From: Flavobacterium sp. ZT3R18
Lineage (GTDB): Bacteria > Bacteroidota > Bacteroidia > Flavobacteriales > Flavobacteriaceae
Reading direction: 5' to 3'
Assembly (NCBI RefSeq): GCF_007097385.1
Contig: NZ_VJZS01000026.1
Coordinates: 1-55,539 of the forward strand
DNA length: 55,539 bases
Position numbers and translations under genes: made by a program. The first letter of the stretch is position 1. Each line of letters starts with the position of its first letter. The notes beneath the pieces are model-generated. The model was not told the origin of the DNA, did not search any database, and saw only the letters and a list, made by a program, of their open reading frames with translations. This document shows positions 9,223 through 17,438 of this stretch, piece after piece.

Positions 9223-10760
9223 TTTTGTTCTATTATTTTCCAATGCCCACTTTTTGTTGAACCTTCTCTTTCAATCACTTTATCATCCTTCAATTTAGCG
9301 ATAACTTTTTCTATTGTACTTGCCGCTAGACCAAGAATAACAGCAATATCTTTAGACCTAATGGATGGCTCAAGCATGAAGAGCATAAGAATATCAATTG
9401 CATTTCTTCCGTATTTCTTCCGTATTTCTTCCGTATTTCTTCCGTATTTCTTCCGTAAATACCCCGTAATTACCCCGTAATTACCCCGTAAAAAAGCAAT
9501 GTTTGTTTCCTTCCCGAGAATAATTCTATCAGATAATAACCCGAACTCCTTTTGAAGTTGTTCTATATACTTTGTTAAATCTTCCATTGGACCACCTGCT
9601 TGATCACCTTCTTGACCACCTTCTTGCGGGGTGACTTGCGGGGTGGCTTGATTATTTAAATCTTTGTAAACAGTAACCAGTATCCCTCCATCCATCGAAA
9701 TAATTTCCGGTTCCGGCAAGCCCATCTCTTTACAGGCTTCATAAATTTTTAAAGTGCCACGACCCCAAGAATCAATATAACCCGCTTTAAAACAAACATC
9801 GGCTATCAAAGGATTTCTGGGACGTGAAATATGGTGGCGTTTCAAACTTTCCAGCTCCATGCCTTCGGGTAGTAAACCTTCGTTCCAAATAGTTAATTTA
9901 TTATCATACACACGCATTTGAATCATCGAACCCATATAGGAACGATGTACCAAAGCATTCAGCAGCATCTCGCGTATGGCAGCCACAGGGTACTCGTCTT
10001 TTTCTATGCGTAGCAACCCTTCGAAGTCAATGGGTTTGGTGAAAAATTTGTAGTTTAACTGATTGGGAACCGTTTTCAGCAATTCCATAATATTGCCTTC
10101 TTCGACTTCCTGAAAACGCAGGTCGGCATCGTTGACACCAAAACGACCTATTTTTACTTTGATGTTGGGATAAAAACGATTAGGATCTTTTCCGAACAGG
10201 ATGATGGCGGCTCTTTTGAGTTTGCCGTGATCGAGCAAACGAATTTTCTCCAAAAGTTCTACGGTAGAAAGTTCTCCAATATCATTGGGCATACGTCCGC
10301 TCTTTAAGGCATCTTTGATAAATCTCTTTATACTGTTGTCGTCTATGTCATCCAAACTGGCACCTTCCTCAATGACATCATCCCAAGTTTTACCCGCTTT
10401 TTTGAGTAAAAACTCGTTTAAGGTGTTTCCGGTCATTTCCATTTTGGAACTACCGGAACGATAATAGTAACGCCCCCGGAGCGACACAGGAACCGAATAA
10501 GGATTTACTCTGATTTCGATATATTTTTTACCCGCTTCGTCATGCAGATTGACATCGCAGATAATACCCAAGTTTTCACGGATTTTATTGGGAAGGGCTT
10601 CCATAAGGAATTTGTGATTCTCCAAATGTGTTAACACACCATCATCATCCTTGCCGATGTAAATAGTACCACCCACCGCATTGGCAAAACCGCATACCCA
10701 TTTCAGATAGTCGTCATGCCAACTTCGTTTCCATTCTATGTTTTGTGATTCGCTCGACAT
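9219..10760 (-). CDS. AlbA_2/ATPase-domain protein with 11-bp repeat tract and C-terminal winged helix
   Basis: This 513-residue protein has an N-terminal AlbA_2 (Schlafen-like) DNA-binding domain ('NIEWKRSWHDDYLKWVCGFA', 'GGTIYIGKDDDG'). A GHKL-type ATPase-like middle follows ('REMLLNALVHRSYMG', 'SRPRNPLIADVCFKAG', 'SWGRGTLKI'), then a Gln/Gly-rich linker ('ATPQVTPQEGGQEGDQ'). Residues about 424-452 are encoded by eight 11-bp repeats, and a C-terminal winged helix (about 453-510) ends the protein. Members of this family are common inside type I restriction operons, where their job is poorly known. It overlaps hsdR by 4 bp at the favoured hsdR start. Loss or gain of one repeat would shift the frame and remove the winged helix. 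Confidence 0.85.
   Translation of the reverse strand: MSSESQNIEWKRSWHDDYLKWVCGFANAVGGTIYIGKDDDGVLTHLENHKFLMEALPNKIRENLGIICDVNLHDEAGKKYIEIRVNPYSVPVSLRGRYYYRSGSSKMEMTGNTLNEFLLKKAGKTWDDVIEEGASLDDIDDNSIKRFIKDALKSGRMPNDIGELSTVELLEKIRLLDHGKLKRAAIILFGKDPNRFYPNIKVKIGRFGVNDADLRFQEVEEGNIMELLKTVPNQLNYKFFTKPIDFEGLLRIEKDEYPVAAIREMLLNALVHRSYMGSMIQMRVYDNKLTIWNEGLLPEGMELESLKRHHISRPRNPLIADVCFKAGYIDSWGRGTLKIYEACKEMGLPEPEIISMDGGILVTVYKDLNNQATPQVTPQEGGQEGDQAGGPMEDLTKYIEQLQKEFGLLSDRIILGKETNIAFLRGNYGVITGYLRKKYGRNTEEIRKKYGRNAIDILMLFMLEPSIRSKDIAVILGLAASTIEKVIAKLKDDKVIEREGSTKSGHWKIIEQK
9403..9490 (-). repeat. Eight tandem 11-bp repeats within a coding sequence
   Basis: On the plus strand there are five perfect TTTCTTCCGTA units (9403-9457), then three units of the form AATTACCCCGTA-like 11-mers: AATACCCCGTA, ATTACCCCGTA and ATTACCCCGTA (9458-9490). 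Because 11 is not a multiple of three, each unit is read in a new frame, giving an 11-residue protein period ('KKYGRNTEEIR'). The five-unit part has no stop in any of the three frames. It lies in the AlbA_2-protein gene, upstream of the winged-helix codons. Copy-number change would act as a translational switch. Confidence 0.95.
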
Positions 10761-10773
10761 TATATTATCCTTT

Positions 10774-12594
10774 TTAAAAAATTTCAGCAGTTACGAATTT
10801 TGAAAATAATCTTATATCAATAAAATCAAATACCTCTTCAAAATTTTTAATTGTTTCAGGATCTATATTATCTCTAGTAATATTCCCATTTTCAATTTGA
10901 GCAAAAAAGTTTCTAGCGAATATTATTTTACGTTTGCCAATTATTTCAGAAGGCTGTTTTTTTGAATTTATATCTATTTTAGGGTCTAATAATTTCAATT
11001 CAGAAATAGTAAACATATCTTCAACTTCTTTAAAATTAATTATTTTAATCCTCTTATTCATTTCTTCATTATTATTTAAAAACACATTATCTAAAAGTTC
11101 ATTTTTTGTGTTTTGAGGATTTTCACCATTTTCCATGATTAGTACCCAATCTAGACCATATCCGATACAAAATGAAATTAATGGAAAAAGTTTAGACGAT
11201 TTAACTCCGATAGCAGGAACGAACTTATATTCATTTTTTCTATCTAAAATTCTTGACATCCCTTTATAATACCAAAAATCAGAAAGCCCTTCAACAATAA
11301 TATTTTTTTTTGAAAGTATTGAAAACTCTTTAAACGGTTCGAGGCCCATTGCTTCAGAAATCGGTTGTAAAGCATCTTTTTTATACGTCGTATCTAACTG
11401 TGATGATGTTAAACCTTCTACAACAGTTCCTCTTTTTTCAGTGTTAAGCACTAAACCAATATTGTGTAGTTTATCTAATTCTATCAATGAGGGAGAATGA
11501 GTAGAATAAATTATTTGATGCCCATTTTTAGCTAAATTTTTGAATACACTCAACATATCATTATTAGCCTTAACATGTAAATTTAATCCTGGCTCATCAA
11601 ATAAAAAAATAATTTTATTTAATGATTCTGATGCTTTAAGTTCTAACCATAATGATAAAAACCAAATCAATCCTTTACTTCTTCTTCTAGGCTCTAAATA
11701 AACTCCATCCTTAGATTTTAAATAAAAAGTAATAATCTCCTTACCTGTTTTATCAAATCCTAATTCAAAATTAATTTCAACTTGATTGTTTCCTGCAATT
11801 TTTTGTTTCCAATCATTTTGAAAAGTAGCTGTAATACTTTTATGAGCAGATTCAACACTGCCCTTTTTAAGAGTAGTGCTTTTTTGGGATAATGAAATAA
11901 AATCGATACCAATTATTTTTTCAATATTTTTTACAGCCTTATATCCTTTTGCATTATTATCCCCATTTATTAAATCAGCTATGTAAATATAATCCGGTAA
12001 TAAATCAGCTACATCATCAAAAAGAATTATATCCGGACATGATTTCCATAAATTAATAATAATATTATTTCTATTTGATTTTACATCAATAAAAGGTCTA
12101 ATAATTTTTACTAGTGTGGTAACAATATTTTCATTCTCATTAGGTAATCCATTTATTGAAGCCTTTATAATTTCAAATGCTTGCTCATTTAATTCTAAAC
12201 TAGATACATCATCCTTCTCAAAATTTATGAATCTTGTTAAAGTAAATTCTTTTAATTTCGAGAGTTTTTCAATATTAAATAATTTAAAATTAGGTATAGT
12301 TTTTTTAATACTTTCTTCAACTAGCTTTGCACATAACTCTTCAAAATATTCATAAAAAGCTTTATCCTTAACTGAATAAGTTATTGCTACAGATTGTTTT
12401 AAATTACCTTTACTTTCTTCTTCAAAATTTAAATTTTCTTTATCAATTATCTCGTCTTCAAATACATTTAGGGCTTCCAAAATAGAGCTTTTGCCAGCTT
12501 CATTTTGACCAGCCAAAACAAATATATTGTCATTAAAATCAATAGTAGTATCTATGATACTTTTGAAATTTTGGATTCTTATTTTTTTTATCAT
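10774..12594 (-). CDS. OLD-like AAA ATPase with Toprim-like C-terminus
   Basis: This 606-residue protein has an ABC/SMC-type ATPase: Walker A 'GQNEAGKSS' (residues 29-37), Walker B 'IIFLFDEPGLNLH' (Asp about 331) and the H-loop 'IIYSTHSPSLIE'. A Toprim-like region follows, with 'KKNIIVEGLSDFWYY' (about 430-444). OLD-family ATPase-nucleases act in phage defence. Where the Toprim Asp-x-Asp is expected, I read 'LIMENGENP' (about 484), so the first Asp may be Glu and nuclease activity is uncertain. It sits 13 bp upstream of the AlbA_2 gene in the restriction operon. Its codon use is more AT-rich than that of hsdR, which suggests separate acquisition. Confidence 0.85.
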   Translation of the reverse strand: MIKKIRIQNFKSIIDTTIDFNDNIFVLAGQNEAGKSSILEALNVFEDEIIDKENLNFEEESKGNLKQSVAITYSVKDKAFYEYFEELCAKLVEESIKKTIPNFKLFNIEKLSKLKEFTLTRFINFEKDDVSSLELNEQAFEIIKASINGLPNENENIVTTLVKIIRPFIDVKSNRNNIIINLWKSCPDIILFDDVADLLPDYIYIADLINGDNNAKGYKAVKNIEKIIGIDFISLSQKSTTLKKGSVESAHKSITATFQNDWKQKIAGNNQVEINFELGFDKTGKEIITFYLKSKDGVYLEPRRRSKGLIWFLSLWLELKASESLNKIIFLFDEPGLNLHVKANNDMLSVFKNLAKNGHQIIYSTHSPSLIELDKLHNIGLVLNTEKRGTVVEGLTSSQLDTTYKKDALQPISEAMGLEPFKEFSILSKKNIIVEGLSDFWYYKGMSRILDRKNEYKFVPAIGVKSSKLFPLISFCIGYGLDWVLIMENGENPQNTKNELLDNVFLNNNEEMNKRIKIINFKEVEDMFTISELKLLDPKIDINSKKQPSEIIGKRKIIFARNFFAQIENGNITRDNIDPETIKNFEEVFDFIDIRLFSKFVTAEIF

Positions 12595-12785
12595 ATTTCA
12601 ACTTTTACAGTTTAAACTTATATCATTCTTAACAACAACAATTTTTTAATTAGTCAACATTCATTTTTAATCATTCATTATACTCAAACTAATATCAATA
12701 TCTGTAAACTTATCTATAACTTCCGCCTCTACAAAAAAAATCTTTCTCCATTTGTATTGATTCCTGTACATAATGTTTCAAATTC
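12595..12785. other. Internal gap in the restriction operon
   Basis: A 191-bp AT-rich gap separates the membrane-protein gene from the OLD-like gene on the minus strand. It is the only sizeable gap in the operon and may hold an internal promoter for the OLD-AlbA_2-hsdR-WYL part. I cannot point to a clear promoter sequence. Confidence 0.35.
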
Positions 12786-13295
12786 CTATTGTGTTTCTTT
12801 TGATTTTAATATTATCAAAATAATTTTTATAAAGCGAAAAATATTATAAATGGTAACTGTGAAAAGTGCAACATAGCTTGAAAACATAAGCACTTTTGGC
12901 TTAAAATCTAAATTTAAATAAACATAAGAAAAAAGAATGTATGTCAGTTTGCGAATATCGGGTAAAATAGGATTGACTAAAATTATTACAAATGAAAAAG
13001 TAATAATAATTAAGTTCAAGTACAGTAGTTTTTTACTGAATTTTATAAATTCCGTATGTGTTTCGTCGTTTTTAAACTTTTCAAACAAATACATACAACC
13101 GATAAAAACGCCAAAAAAAATTGAACATACATCAATTAATTTGTCATTAAATAATGATGTGTCATCGTTGTATGAAAAACTTAATAAATATGAAGCCCAA
13201 AATGAAATCATAAAAATCACATAATCTATTGAGGAATATAATCCTTTCTTGATTTTACCTTTTCTTATTTCATTATGATTATCGGCAGAAATCAT
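12786..13295 (-). CDS. Small multi-pass membrane protein paired with the 316-residue protein
   Basis: This 169-residue protein has four to five predicted membrane segments (about residues 22-42, 50-70, 88-110, 113-126 and 135-162) and short loops. I recognise no family. Its start overlaps the stop of the upstream 316-residue gene by 4 bp (ATGA), so the two proteins are likely made together. In defence loci, a small membrane protein paired with a cytosolic partner is often the effector that disrupts the membrane, with the partner as sensor. That role is inferred only from arrangement and membership in a restriction operon. It is very AT-rich compared with hsdM and hsdR. Confidence 0.7.
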   Translation of the reverse strand: MISADNHNEIRKGKIKKGLYSSIDYVIFMISFWASYLLSFSYNDDTSLFNDKLIDVCSIFFGVFIGCMYLFEKFKNDETHTEFIKFSKKLLYLNLIIITFSFVIILVNPILPDIRKLTYILFSYVYLNLDFKPKVLMFSSYVALFTVTIYNIFRFIKIILIILKSKETQ

Positions 13296-14242
13296 ATATA
13301 TTCCTTAAGTATTAAACATTCTTTTTTGTACATCTTTATTATATTTTCTTTTCTTTCCTGTTTTAGTAAATTCGAATCTAATCTTGGAATTGCAATTTTA
13401 AAAGTTGCAAAATAAATATCTCCTAATAAATCAATTGGCTTTTTAGCTTCAGAATCATCGGTATAACCACAAACTTCAACTTTATCAATATATTCTCTTA
13501 TTTGGCCATATCCCAAAAATCTATTCAGTCTTTCAAGCATTGGAACAATCGTATCTTGATATAATCCTCCTGTTTTTTTGGGATATGAAACATTAAAAAC
13601 TATTTCAGCAATGTCGCTGTTTAATTTAGATGCTTGTGTCAATTGAGGTAAGAAATCATTCTCAATTTGGTCTTCTAACGTACTATTTAATTGCTTGATC
13701 TTTTCTAATAATTTTGCTGGTTGATGAACTTTCAAAACAAAACTCTTGTAGGAACGCATTTTTATTGCTCTTTCATATTCTTTTTTTCTATAGATTGTAC
13801 CAAAATCGATAGAGAATCCGCCCGTATTTTGTAAGGCTTCAGAATCTTTATAACACCTATAAAGGAATTCTTTGAAAACGTTTAAATAAATACTGTTTTT
13901 ATTAATTTCATAAAAGAGGCAATTTAATTCAATGGAATACATGAATATATTTCCATAAGCCAATCCTTCATTTTCTTTTACATCTAATTGTGATATTGCT
14001 TTTGTTTTTTTGTCAATTTTTGCTGGTAAATCCTTATCAAGAATCGTTCTAATAAAACCAATAATATATTTTTCATTTTCCTCCAATATGGAATAATGAA
14101 CAATTTTGTTGCCTATTTGTTTTTCTTGTCCTAAAATTTCAGGATGTTTTAAAATGTCTTTAAAATTCATTTTTAATGCAGCATCATCTTTTTGCTGAAC
14201 TTTGACGCTTACTACGTCTACTTTGCAGTTTTTGGTACTCAT
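13292..14242 (-). CDS. Unknown 316-residue cytosolic protein in the restriction operon
   Basis: This protein has no signal peptide or membrane segment. Its N-terminal half holds mixed beta-strand and helix stretches, including 'GLAYGNIFMYSIELNCLFYE' and then 'FLYRCYKDS'. That pattern recalls a loose group of uncharacterised proteins such as DUF6731, but I cannot assign it. A helical middle ('LLEKIKQLNSTLEDQIEND', about 178-200) precedes a C-terminal part with 'YIDKVEVCGYTDDSE'. It starts 4 bp downstream of hsdS and overlaps the membrane protein by 4 bp, so it is locked into the operon. The size and pairing resemble two-gene defence systems such as Kiwa in general design only, and the gene order differs. 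Confidence 0.7.
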   Translation of the reverse strand: MSTKNCKVDVVSVKVQQKDDAALKMNFKDILKHPEILGQEKQIGNKIVHYSILEENEKYIIGFIRTILDKDLPAKIDKKTKAISQLDVKENEGLAYGNIFMYSIELNCLFYEINKNSIYLNVFKEFLYRCYKDSEALQNTGGFSIDFGTIYRKKEYERAIKMRSYKSFVLKVHQPAKLLEKIKQLNSTLEDQIENDFLPQLTQASKLNSDIAEIVFNVSYPKKTGGLYQDTIVPMLERLNRFLGYGQIREYIDKVEVCGYTDDSEAKKPIDLLGDIYFATFKIAIPRLDSNLLKQERKENIIKMYKKECLILKEYI

Positions 14243-14246
14243 ACGT

Positions 14247-15512
14247 TTATTTTCCTAATATTTTTTCTAATGTCTTTTCAGTTTCAACTTTGGTCATTTT
14301 TGCAAGCACTATATTCTGCAAATCCATCAGTGATTTTATTTCAAAAGTATAACTTTCTTTGAGCTTCATAATTTCGACAAAAGGGTGCTTTTCAATTATT
14401 ACTTTAGTAGGCTCAATCAAACTCAATTCTTCAATTATATTTTTACTCAAGTTAGGTTGAGCCCCCCCGATAGCAATACTTACAATTTCATCTCTATTTA
14501 TTCTTAAATGATAATATAGAAACGTTGCTTCAATTTCATTTTCACAAATAATTGCACAACAAGCCTGATTAGTAGCAGCTTCAATTTTCAAATATCCAAC
14601 TTGTCCTTTTGTTTTACCTTCTCCATACATTGCAATCAAAACAGAATTGACAGGTAATAATTTAGCTGAACTTTCTTTAAGCCCTTTTTTGGAAATATAT
14701 TCTTCCGCATCAATAACTACACTATTTTTAAGCTCACCTGTTTTTAACCATGGATAATCTTTGGAATTCCAATATTCATTTTCATCTCTACGTGGCGTGC
14801 TTCCACTTTTCATTTCTGATGAAAAATCTTTAACCGATTTCAATTCCCACCCCTGCGGAATCTCCTTCTCCAATTCCTCACACCAAACCATCTCCCCACC
14901 ATTACTTTTATAAGGCTTGCCATTTTCATCCGGAAACTCAAAATCCACAAACCACTGTTTGTAAATAGCTTGAGCGGTTTCTTCGAGTTTAGTAATGAGT
15001 TGGTTATTTAAGACAATGCGGTTTTGGATGACATTGTATTCACTAACAATTTCCCGCTGTTTTTTGATGGAAGGAATGGGTAATTTCATACCACAAAAAT
15101 CTTCCCATTCTAAACTGCCTCGAACTCCTCCAACTGCATGAAAACAAGCTTCTCGGTCAAATTCAGAACGAGTAAACCACATCATCAAATATTCGGGAAG
15201 TAGTTCTTCAATATCAGTAATTTCAAAAATTGGATAAGCTTGTGATATGATAGAAGGCACTTCTTTACTATATAAAGCAACAGGCATCTTTTTGTCACGT
15301 CTTACCTGCATGGTACTACATGCAAATTGACTTTTGCGTATGATTTTGTAATTCTCCATATCTGTTCCAATAATATTAGCTACAGACGGTATAAATTCTT
15401 TTGAAATACTTAACCCTAAAAGATTAGTGAATTGTAATCCTTTGTTCCTTTCATCAACCAATCGAATATAATCACCAATAGGTTTATAATTTGATCCCAT
15501 AACCCAATTCAT
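14247..15512 (-). CDS. hsdS: Type I restriction specificity subunit (HsdS)
   Basis: HsdS sets the DNA sequence recognised by both methylation and restriction complexes. The 421 residues show two target-recognition domains (about 10-150 and 225-370). Each is followed by a conserved helix; the central one reads 'KLEETAQAIYKQWFVDFEFP'. A GxxPSxxNxxYW-like TRD2 start ('MKSGSTPRRDENEYWNSKDY') is visible, as is 'IPQGWELKSV', which is typical of HsdS. The start overlaps the end of hsdM by 29 bp. A second Met at codon 5 ('MGSNYKPIGDYIRL') is an equally good start. The specificity cannot be predicted from the sequence. I saw no inverted second hsdS that would allow shuffling. Confidence 0.93.
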   Translation of the reverse strand: MNWVMGSNYKPIGDYIRLVDERNKGLQFTNLLGLSISKEFIPSVANIIGTDMENYKIIRKSQFACSTMQVRRDKKMPVALYSKEVPSIISQAYPIFEITDIEELLPEYLMMWFTRSEFDREACFHAVGGVRGSLEWEDFCGMKLPIPSIKKQREIVSEYNVIQNRIVLNNQLITKLEETAQAIYKQWFVDFEFPDENGKPYKSNGGEMVWCEELEKEIPQGWELKSVKDFSSEMKSGSTPRRDENEYWNSKDYPWLKTGELKNSVVIDAEEYISKKGLKESSAKLLPVNSVLIAMYGEGKTKGQVGYLKIEAATNQACCAIICENEIEATFLYYHLRINRDEIVSIAIGGAQPNLSKNIIEELSLIEPTKVIIEKHPFVEIMKLKESYTFEIKSLMDLQNIVLAKMTKVETEKTLEKILGK

Positions 15513-17052
15513 TAAATACGGTTAGTAAATCGTTTTTGGACTGCGCTTCGGCTTGCAATAATTCACTGAATTCCACTTGTAAAGCCTTCATTTGATCATC
15601 AAAATCAATATTCTCATCACGATTTACAAAAGTGATGTACTTACTGGGTACTAATGAAAAATCTTTGGCAACTACCACTTCAAATGAAGCCGAATAACAA
15701 AACTCAGGAACATCTTTGTATTGACTTAAATTAGCTTGCCAATTATGGTAAGCTTGGGTTACATCTTTAATATTTTTCTCTGAAAACTGAATAAACTTTT
15801 TCTCAAATGGAATCCCCACTTCTCGCAAATCCATAAAAAGAATTTCATTTTGTCGGTCACGGTAGTTTCGGGTTTCATCAGGAAACTGAACTGTTCTTGC
15901 TTTTTTGTTTTTGTTCAGAATCCAAAGTGTCACACTGATATTAGTGGTATAGAACATATTTTGTGGTAAAATCACAATAGCTTCTACCAAATCGTTTTCA
16001 ATCAGTTTTCTTCGAATTTTGTATTCTTCTCCCCCTCCGGAAAGTGCTCCATTGGCCAAGATAAAACCGGCAACGCCGTTTTCGGAAAGTTTACTCACCA
16101 TATTCAAAATCCAGGCATAATTGGCATTGCTCGTTGGCGGCACATCGTAGCCTCTCCAACGTGGGTCGTCTTTCAATTCATCGGCGGCTCTCCAGTCTTT
16201 TTGATTAAACGGAGGATTAGCCATGATATAATCGGCTTTTAAATCGGGGTGTTGGTCACGTCCAAAGGTATCCGCGGCTACATCGCCCAAGTTGGCAGCT
16301 ATACCGCGAATGGCTAAGTTCATTTTAGCCAATTTGTAAGTGGTAGCTGTATATTCCTGACCGTAAATGGAAATCTCCTTTTTGTTTCCGTGGTGGTTTT
16401 CAATAAACTTAATGGACTGCACAAACATACCGCCCGAACCACAAGCCGGGTCATAGATAACGCCTTTGTAGGGCTCTATCATTTCGGCGATGAGGTTAAC
16501 AATACTTTTTGGGGTGTAGAATTCTCCTTTCCCTTTTCCTTCGGCCAAGGCAAACTTGCTCAGGAAATATTCATACACACGACCCACAATGTCGGTTTGT
16601 TTGTCCTTAATCGTGTCAATATTGTTGATGGTATCCAACAAAGCGGCCAACTTACTCACGTCCATATTCAGGCGGGAGAAGTAATTGTCGGGTAAAGCAC
16701 CTTTAAGGGCAGGATTGTTTTTCTCAATGGTATGCAAAGCGGTATCAATTCTCAAGGCAATATCACTTTGCTTGGAATTTTCTATAATGAATGACCAACG
16801 GGATTCTTCCGGCAAAAAGAAAATGTTCGACATATTGTAGAACTCTTTCATCTCCAAGTATTTTTCCTTGCCGTCGGCGATTAATTCTTTTCTGCGCTCT
16901 TCGAATTTGTCACTGGCAAACTTTAAAAAGATTAATCCCAACACAACGTGCTTGTACTCTGATGATTCTACGGTTCCTCGCAGTTTATTGGCGGAGTCCC
17001 AAAGGGTTTCTTCTATGCTTTTTTCTTTTTTGGGTTTAGCTTGTTTAGCCAT
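15484..17052 (-). CDS. hsdM: Type I DNA adenine methyltransferase (HsdM)
   Basis: HsdM transfers a methyl group from SAM to adenine N6 within the HsdS-defined site. The 522 residues hold an N-terminal helical HsdM_N domain ('LWDSANKLRGTVESSEYKHV'), the SAM-binding motif 'DPACGSGGMF' (about residue 200) and the catalytic 'NPPF' in 'YIMANPPFNQKDW' (about 277). The length is normal. It is the first gene of the eight-gene minus-strand operon and overlaps hsdS. The region upstream (17,053-17,330) should hold the operon promoter. The gene appears intact. Confidence 0.95.
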   Translation of the reverse strand: MAKQAKPKKEKSIEETLWDSANKLRGTVESSEYKHVVLGLIFLKFASDKFEERRKELIADGKEKYLEMKEFYNMSNIFFLPEESRWSFIIENSKQSDIALRIDTALHTIEKNNPALKGALPDNYFSRLNMDVSKLAALLDTINNIDTIKDKQTDIVGRVYEYFLSKFALAEGKGKGEFYTPKSIVNLIAEMIEPYKGVIYDPACGSGGMFVQSIKFIENHHGNKKEISIYGQEYTATTYKLAKMNLAIRGIAANLGDVAADTFGRDQHPDLKADYIMANPPFNQKDWRAADELKDDPRWRGYDVPPTSNANYAWILNMVSKLSENGVAGFILANGALSGGGEEYKIRRKLIENDLVEAIVILPQNMFYTTNISVTLWILNKNKKARTVQFPDETRNYRDRQNEILFMDLREVGIPFEKKFIQFSEKNIKDVTQAYHNWQANLSQYKDVPEFCYSASFEVVVAKDFSLVPSKYITFVNRDENIDFDDQMKALQVEFSELLQAEAQSKNDLLTVFNELGYGIKL

Positions 17053-17197
17053 TTAAATAAATATGTTTTTTGAAATTATTATTTTTTAGCGTAAAATCCG
17101 ATTTAACTACATAAAAGTATTACATTAGTTGCTGCTATAAATTAATAGATTTTGACGCTTATTGACAAAGATCTGTTTTAGTTTTGTCATTTAACGT

Positions 17198-17205
17198 CAA
17201 ATATA
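17198..17205 (-). promoter_or_regulatory. Candidate -7 promoter element for the restriction operon
   Basis: Read on the minus strand, TATATTTG matches the Bacteroidota -7 consensus TAnnTTTG and lies about 145 bp upstream of the hsdM start. No clear -33 TTTG was found at the usual spacing, so the call is weak. The rest of 17,053-17,377 shows no gene. Confidence 0.3.
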
Positions 17206-17377
17206 AATAAATTTCAGTGCCTTTTAAGCTAAAATGAGGTTTATTAATTTGTAAATAAAGTTATATGAATTTACAATTTTACATTAACTAATTAACTTCA
17301 GAAGAAATCAATTAAAAACTCAACTAGTATGCCTATAATTACAACCGCAGCATATTTTTTGGGCGAATTGGGAGTAT

Positions 17378-17418
17378 GTACAAAAAAAGCTTCTCAAACT
17401 GAGAAGCTTTTTTTGTAC
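17378..17418. terminator. Strong bidirectional terminator
   Basis: A perfect 19-bp stem (17378-17396 with 17400-17418) closes a 3-base AAC loop. The stem is flanked by A and T runs, so it can work on both strands. It lies just past the end of porP (17439, minus strand), so it ends the adhesin-porP transcript and insulates the restriction operon. Confidence 0.92.
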
Positions 17419-17438
17419 CGTTAAGCTAAATTGCTTTT

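Noticed and set aside
12786..14242. Assignment of the pair to Kiwa (KwaA/KwaB)
   Set aside because: Only size and membrane topology agree; the gene order is reversed and I could not recognise the DUF4868 pattern.
17328..17423. A 31-codon frame (ATG CCT ATA ... TAA) in the gap upstream of the restriction operon
   Set aside because: More than half of it is the perfect terminator hairpin, and it has no family resemblance; chance is the simpler explanation.
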